Shown here: positions 63,750 to 64,000 of the stretch, piece after piece | How positions within the stretch are numbered: position 1 is the stretch's first letter | How the letters are laid out: each line of letters opens with the position of its first letter | Assembly: GCA_014116815.1 (NCBI GenBank) | Contig: JACGYV010000005.1 | Location: forward strand, 23,426 to 87,425 | Direction: 5' to 3' | From: Holosporaceae bacterium 'Namur' | GTDB lineage: Bacteria > Pseudomonadota > Alphaproteobacteria > Rickettsiales > Midichloriaceae | DNA: 64,000 nucleotides | Notes under the pieces: generated by a model | What the model was told of the DNA's origin: nothing | The model's database searches: none | What the model saw: the letters and a program-made list of their open reading frames with translations, nothing else | Made by a program: the position numbers and the translations under genes

Positions 63750-64000
63750 TTTACTATAGTAAAATAAGTTTTGCTATGGTACGGAGGTAAGGTAGAATAA
63801 AACAAAAAGAGATGAAGATGAGCCCGTATAGTTTAGATTTAAGAGAGAAAGTAATAAAATACCTGGAAGCCGGGAATAGATATTGAAAAATTTATAAAGC
63901 ATGTAGAGGAGAACCTGAATGCTAGAGCAGAAGATATAGGCAAAGCATTTGGGATGAGTGCTGGAGGAGGGATTTACTGGTTGAAGAAGTTAGGATTCAG
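63750..64000 (+). pseudogene. Decayed IS630-family transposase (5' part), continues beyond window
   Basis: TTACTATAGTAA (63751-63762) and TATAGTAAAATAAG mark an IS630-type left end. The transposase starts at ATG 63818 (MSPYSLDLREKVIKYLEAGN), then meets a TGA near 63884. A later piece in another frame (KFIKHVEENLNARAEDIGKA) is the family's next block, so about 60 residues including the helix-turn-helix have been lost. It is a remnant and should be inactive. Confidence 0.75.

Noticed and set aside
1-64000. CRISPR array, prophage or replication origin
   Set aside because: I saw no regularly spaced direct repeats, no phage structural genes and no dnaA-box cluster.

Overview
The window is AT-rich bacterial chromosome and reads as an intracellular alphaproteobacterium of the order Rickettsiales. 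The evidence is a set of alphaproteobacterial housekeeping genes (CckA, PopZ/DUF2497, the roughly 1,590-residue NAD-glutamate dehydrogenase, RadA-CvpA, fused IspDF, CcmD/CcmE), a detached VirB8-VirB9 pair of the dispersed Rickettsiales type IV secretion system, ankyrin and leucine-rich-repeat proteins, EamA metabolite transporters and decayed IS630-type elements. The flagellar genes fliK and flgD exclude classical Rickettsia and point to a Midichloriaceae-like lineage such as Jidaibacter or Midichloria. That placement is inference from gene content; no database was searched.

Layout. 1-8.4 kb (+): 3' end of radA, cvpA, an EamA transporter, pdhC and lpdA (pyruvate dehydrogenase E2 and E3), a 792-residue prepilin-like protein with PA14-like and discoidin-like domains, and a second EamA transporter. 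8.4-9.6 kb: an ankyrin gene and a 230-bp MITE. 9.6-20.5 kb (-): dnaE, trmJ, lptG, the NAD-glutamate dehydrogenase, holC and a DUF6111-like gene in tight succession. 20.6-24.5 kb (-): virB8, virB9, a secreted orphan and a gene split by an in-frame TAG. 24.8-28.0 kb (+): a COG1112-type superfamily 1 helicase split by an in-frame TAA, then a small orphan gene. 28.7-37.4 kb (-): a PhoB-like regulator, cckA, popZ, a secreted ankyrin protein, and hscB-hscA. 37.8-39.5 kb (+): a receiver-SpoIIE phosphatase and a Nudix hydrolase. 39.6-41.9 kb (-): three tandem prepilin paralogues. 42-48.9 kb (+): ispDF, pgpA, a CinA/PncC amidase, a SPOR-type protein without its SPOR domain, nagZ, a DUF192 gene, fliK and flgD. 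49.1-51.1 kb (-): a 47-residue small protein and an LRR protein. 51.3-52.8 kb (+): a canonical TPP riboswitch in front of an SSS-family transporter. 52.9 kb: tRNA-Ala(GGC). 53.3-54.3 kb (-): ccmE, ccmD, rpoZ. 54.4-63.5 kb: aspS (+), rlmH and hemW (-), then ffh, a 40-residue overlapping ORF, bamE, a winged-helix regulator, ahpC, trxB, hemF and algH/yqgE (+). 63.5-64 kb: MITE-like repeats and a decayed IS630 transposase.

How the genes work together. Much of the window is core metabolism and information processing. The accessory part is host- and surface-oriented: prepilin-like adhesins, repeat proteins, a VirB8/VirB9 pair, and transporters for acquired metabolites. The most informative signal is the TPP riboswitch upstream of a sodium/solute symporter, which predicts a thiamine importer. 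The most striking novel protein is the PA14/discoidin prepilin. Two neighbouring genes carry single in-frame stop codons, and the 8.4-9.6 kb, 20-28 kb and 63.5-64 kb stretches look the most degenerate. I saw no CRISPR array, rRNA, prophage or replication origin.
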